In this document: one piece after another, positions 5,987 to 7,035 of the stretch
Layout: the number at the start of each line of letters is the position of its first letter
Position numbering within the stretch: position 1 is the stretch's first letter
DNA from: Spirochaetota bacterium
GTDB lineage: Bacteria > Spirochaetota > UBA12135 > COTS27
DNA length: 7,035 bases
Assembly: GCA_030621685.1 (NCBI GenBank)
Contig: JAUXHF010000096.1
Span: 1 to 7,035 of the forward strand
Direction: 5' to 3'
Program-made: the position numbers and the translations under genes
The notes under the pieces: generated by a model
Database searches by the model: none
What the model was told of the DNA's origin: nothing
What the model saw: only the letters and a program-made list of their open reading frames with translations

Positions 5987-6844
5987 TTATAACCTACGTT
6001 TCAATAAGCCTTCTGGACGGAATACCAAAATAAGAAGAAGTAAGAGAAAAGCAAAAACATCTTTATACTCTGAAGAAATATAGCCAGCTACTAAAGATTC
6101 GGTAAGCGCTAAAGCCATGCCACCCAAAATAGCCGCAAAGGGATTAGCCAAGCCGCCAATGATGGCCGCACAAAAACCCTTCAAGCCAAGAAAAATCCCT
6201 GACTCGAAATGTACGGCCGTAATAGGCGTAAGGATGATTCCCGCAATTCCAGCGCTTAGCGTTGCTAGCAAAAAATTAAGTAAGAGTGTTTTTGAAAGTG
6301 ATATGCCAACCACTTGTGCGCCATCAGCATTTTCCGAAGCCCCTAACATCGCTTTACCTTCTTTCATTCTCGTAAAAAAGAAATAGAGCAAGGTAGCTAC
6401 CAGTATTAAAACAACCACTACAAAAAAACCTTGAATCGTAACAATCGCGCCCAAAAAGCTAAACGTTCCCTCGCCAACCAATGAAGGTAGCCTGTGGATT
6501 TCTTTACCCAAAAAAACTTCCACTAAACCACGCAGAGTAAGCGAAAAACCCAAGGTAAGAATGATTAAGCTAAGCGTACTCGCTTTTTTAGAATGACTAA
6601 CACAAATTTTAAGAACCCAGCCCATCAAGGTTGACCCCCCAACAGCAAAAAATATAGCTAGCAGCAAGCCCATACCCGCTTCTACAAGTACGGCTGCTAT
6701 CATGCCAGAAAGCATCACAAATTCTCCCTGTGCAAAATTAATAATTTTTGTGGAATTGTATATCATCGTAAACCCGATGCCAACAAGCCCATACACTGCC
6801 CCTAGGCTTATGCCCGATACTATGTACTGTAAGAATTCTACCAT
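5987..6844 (-). CDS. livH: LivH: branched-chain amino acid ABC transporter permease
   Basis: The other integral membrane permease of the Liv importer, pairing with LivM. The 285 residues form about eight hydrophobic segments. The start MVEFLQYIVSGISLGAVYGL is the classic LivH opening, which supports this ATG. Other landmarks are NFAQGEF (36-42), TLGFSL (97-102), the coupling region GKAMLGASENADGAQVVGI (163-181), GLKGFCAAIIGGLANPFAA (220-238) and FRPEGLL (275-281). It is the first liv gene in the window. The usual substrate-binding protein gene (livJ/livK) does not lie between it and the right edge. No Shine-Dalgarno is visible; instead a triplicated 12-mer carrying three extra ATGs lies just upstream. 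Urea or short amides are alternative substrates of related permeases. Confidence 0.93.
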   Translation of the reverse strand: MVEFLQYIVSGISLGAVYGLVGIGFTMIYNSTKIINFAQGEFVMLSGMIAAVLVEAGMGLLLAIFFAVGGSTLMGWVLKICVSHSKKASTLSLIILTLGFSLTLRGLVEVFLGKEIHRLPSLVGEGTFSFLGAIVTIQGFFVVVVLILVATLLYFFFTRMKEGKAMLGASENADGAQVVGISLSKTLLLNFLLATLSAGIAGIILTPITAVHFESGIFLGLKGFCAAIIGGLANPFAAILGGMALALTESLVAGYISSEYKDVFAFLLLLLILVFRPEGLLKRRL

Positions 6845-6882
6845 ATCAATTTTGCCATGAATTTTGCCATGAATTTTGCCAT
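6838..6882 (-). other. 14-codon upstream ORF overlapping the livH start
   Basis: Starting at the first ATG of the triplicated 12-mer, the minus strand reads MAKFMAKFMAKLIW and then TAG. The stop lies within the first codons of livH, in another frame, so the livH ATG sits just before the upstream ORF's stop. This arrangement would suit translational coupling. It has no visible Shine-Dalgarno and may be a by-product of the repeat; the peptide is unrecognised. Confidence 0.25.
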
Positions 6883-6883
6883 G
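6848..6883. repeat. Three perfect copies of AATTTTGCCATG before livH
   Basis: Three exact, contiguous 12-bp units end three bases upstream of the livH start codon. On the livH-sense strand each unit supplies CATGGCAAAATT, hence three closely spaced ATGs out of frame with livH. Being a multiple of three, copy number changes would keep the upstream frame open. Confidence 0.95.
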
Positions 6884-7035
6884 TATAATTACTTGTATAT
6901 TACTAAGAAACTAGCTAAAAAAACACAGTGCCCTTTACCTCTAAGCCATCTAGAGCCTAGCTTAAAACAATTACAACTAACAGCTTCTTGCTTCTGCTAT
7001 GCGCTATGCCTACCAAAAGTATAAGCAATAAGCAA
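6884..7035. other. Upstream flank of the liv cluster
   Basis: AT-rich sequence upstream of livH, presumably carrying part of its leader and possibly its promoter; no clear -35/-10 pair was found. One minus-strand frame entering at the right edge stays open for about 25 hydrophobic codons (ending in KKLLVVIVLS) before a TAG near 6958. That could be the tail of an upstream gene but is too short to call. Short overlapping inverted repeats (CTCTA/TAGAG, TAAGC/GCTTA) lie at 6939-6964. Confidence 0.4.

Noticed and set aside
6117..6386. Plus-strand ORF of 89 codons opposite livH
   Set aside because: It is the antisense shadow of a permease; its composition mirrors the livH codons.
6939..6964. Overlapping 5-bp inverted repeats upstream of livH as a terminator or operator
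   Set aside because: The stems are short and mutually exclusive, with no T-run on either strand; this is expected by chance in AT-rich DNA.

Overview
The window comes from an AT-rich bacterium (roughly 40% GC, judged by eye). It holds six complete, recognisable genes, all metabolic or transport, with no phage, IS, CRISPR, tRNA or rRNA signal. The wording of the acetate kinase motifs (HGLSYEF, GTRPGHLDPG) and a livHMGF cassette resemble proteobacterial, possibly alphaproteobacterial, versions. This is inference from remembered family patterns; the species cannot be named from the sequence.

Layout. Bases 1-81 hold the 3' flank of ribD: a candidate terminator and, beyond it, a second copy of a 40-bp piece of the ribD 3' end. 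Bases 82-1428 (minus) encode RibD, the bifunctional riboflavin-biosynthesis deaminase/reductase, unusually long and with a divergent deaminase loop. Bases 1429-1838 are a divergent promoter region with short repeats. Bases 1839-3119 (plus) encode acetate kinase, AckA. Only 17 bp later, four minus-strand genes run from right to left: livH (6844-5987), livM (5858-4827), livG (4806-4051) and livF (3868-3137). Together they make the two permeases and two ATPases of a LivHMGF-type branched-chain amino acid ABC importer. The periplasmic binding protein gene is not in the window.

How they work together. LivH and LivM form the membrane channel and LivG and LivF the ATPase pair, so one operon supplies the whole membrane machine. 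The amino acid specificity would come from a binding protein encoded elsewhere. RibD (flavin synthesis) and AckA (acetyl phosphate/acetate and ATP) are functionally separate single genes reading away from each other.

The unusual content is in small repeats at gene edges, not in new genes. There is a partial in-frame duplication of the ribD tail, a 27-bp tandem array touching the livG stop codon, a hexamer array before livF, and a triplicated 12-mer before livH that creates a 14-codon upstream ORF overlapping the livH start. The 8-bp palindrome AGCATGCT is strikingly over-represented. Only ackA has a good Shine-Dalgarno sequence. I see no convincing new multi-gene system here.
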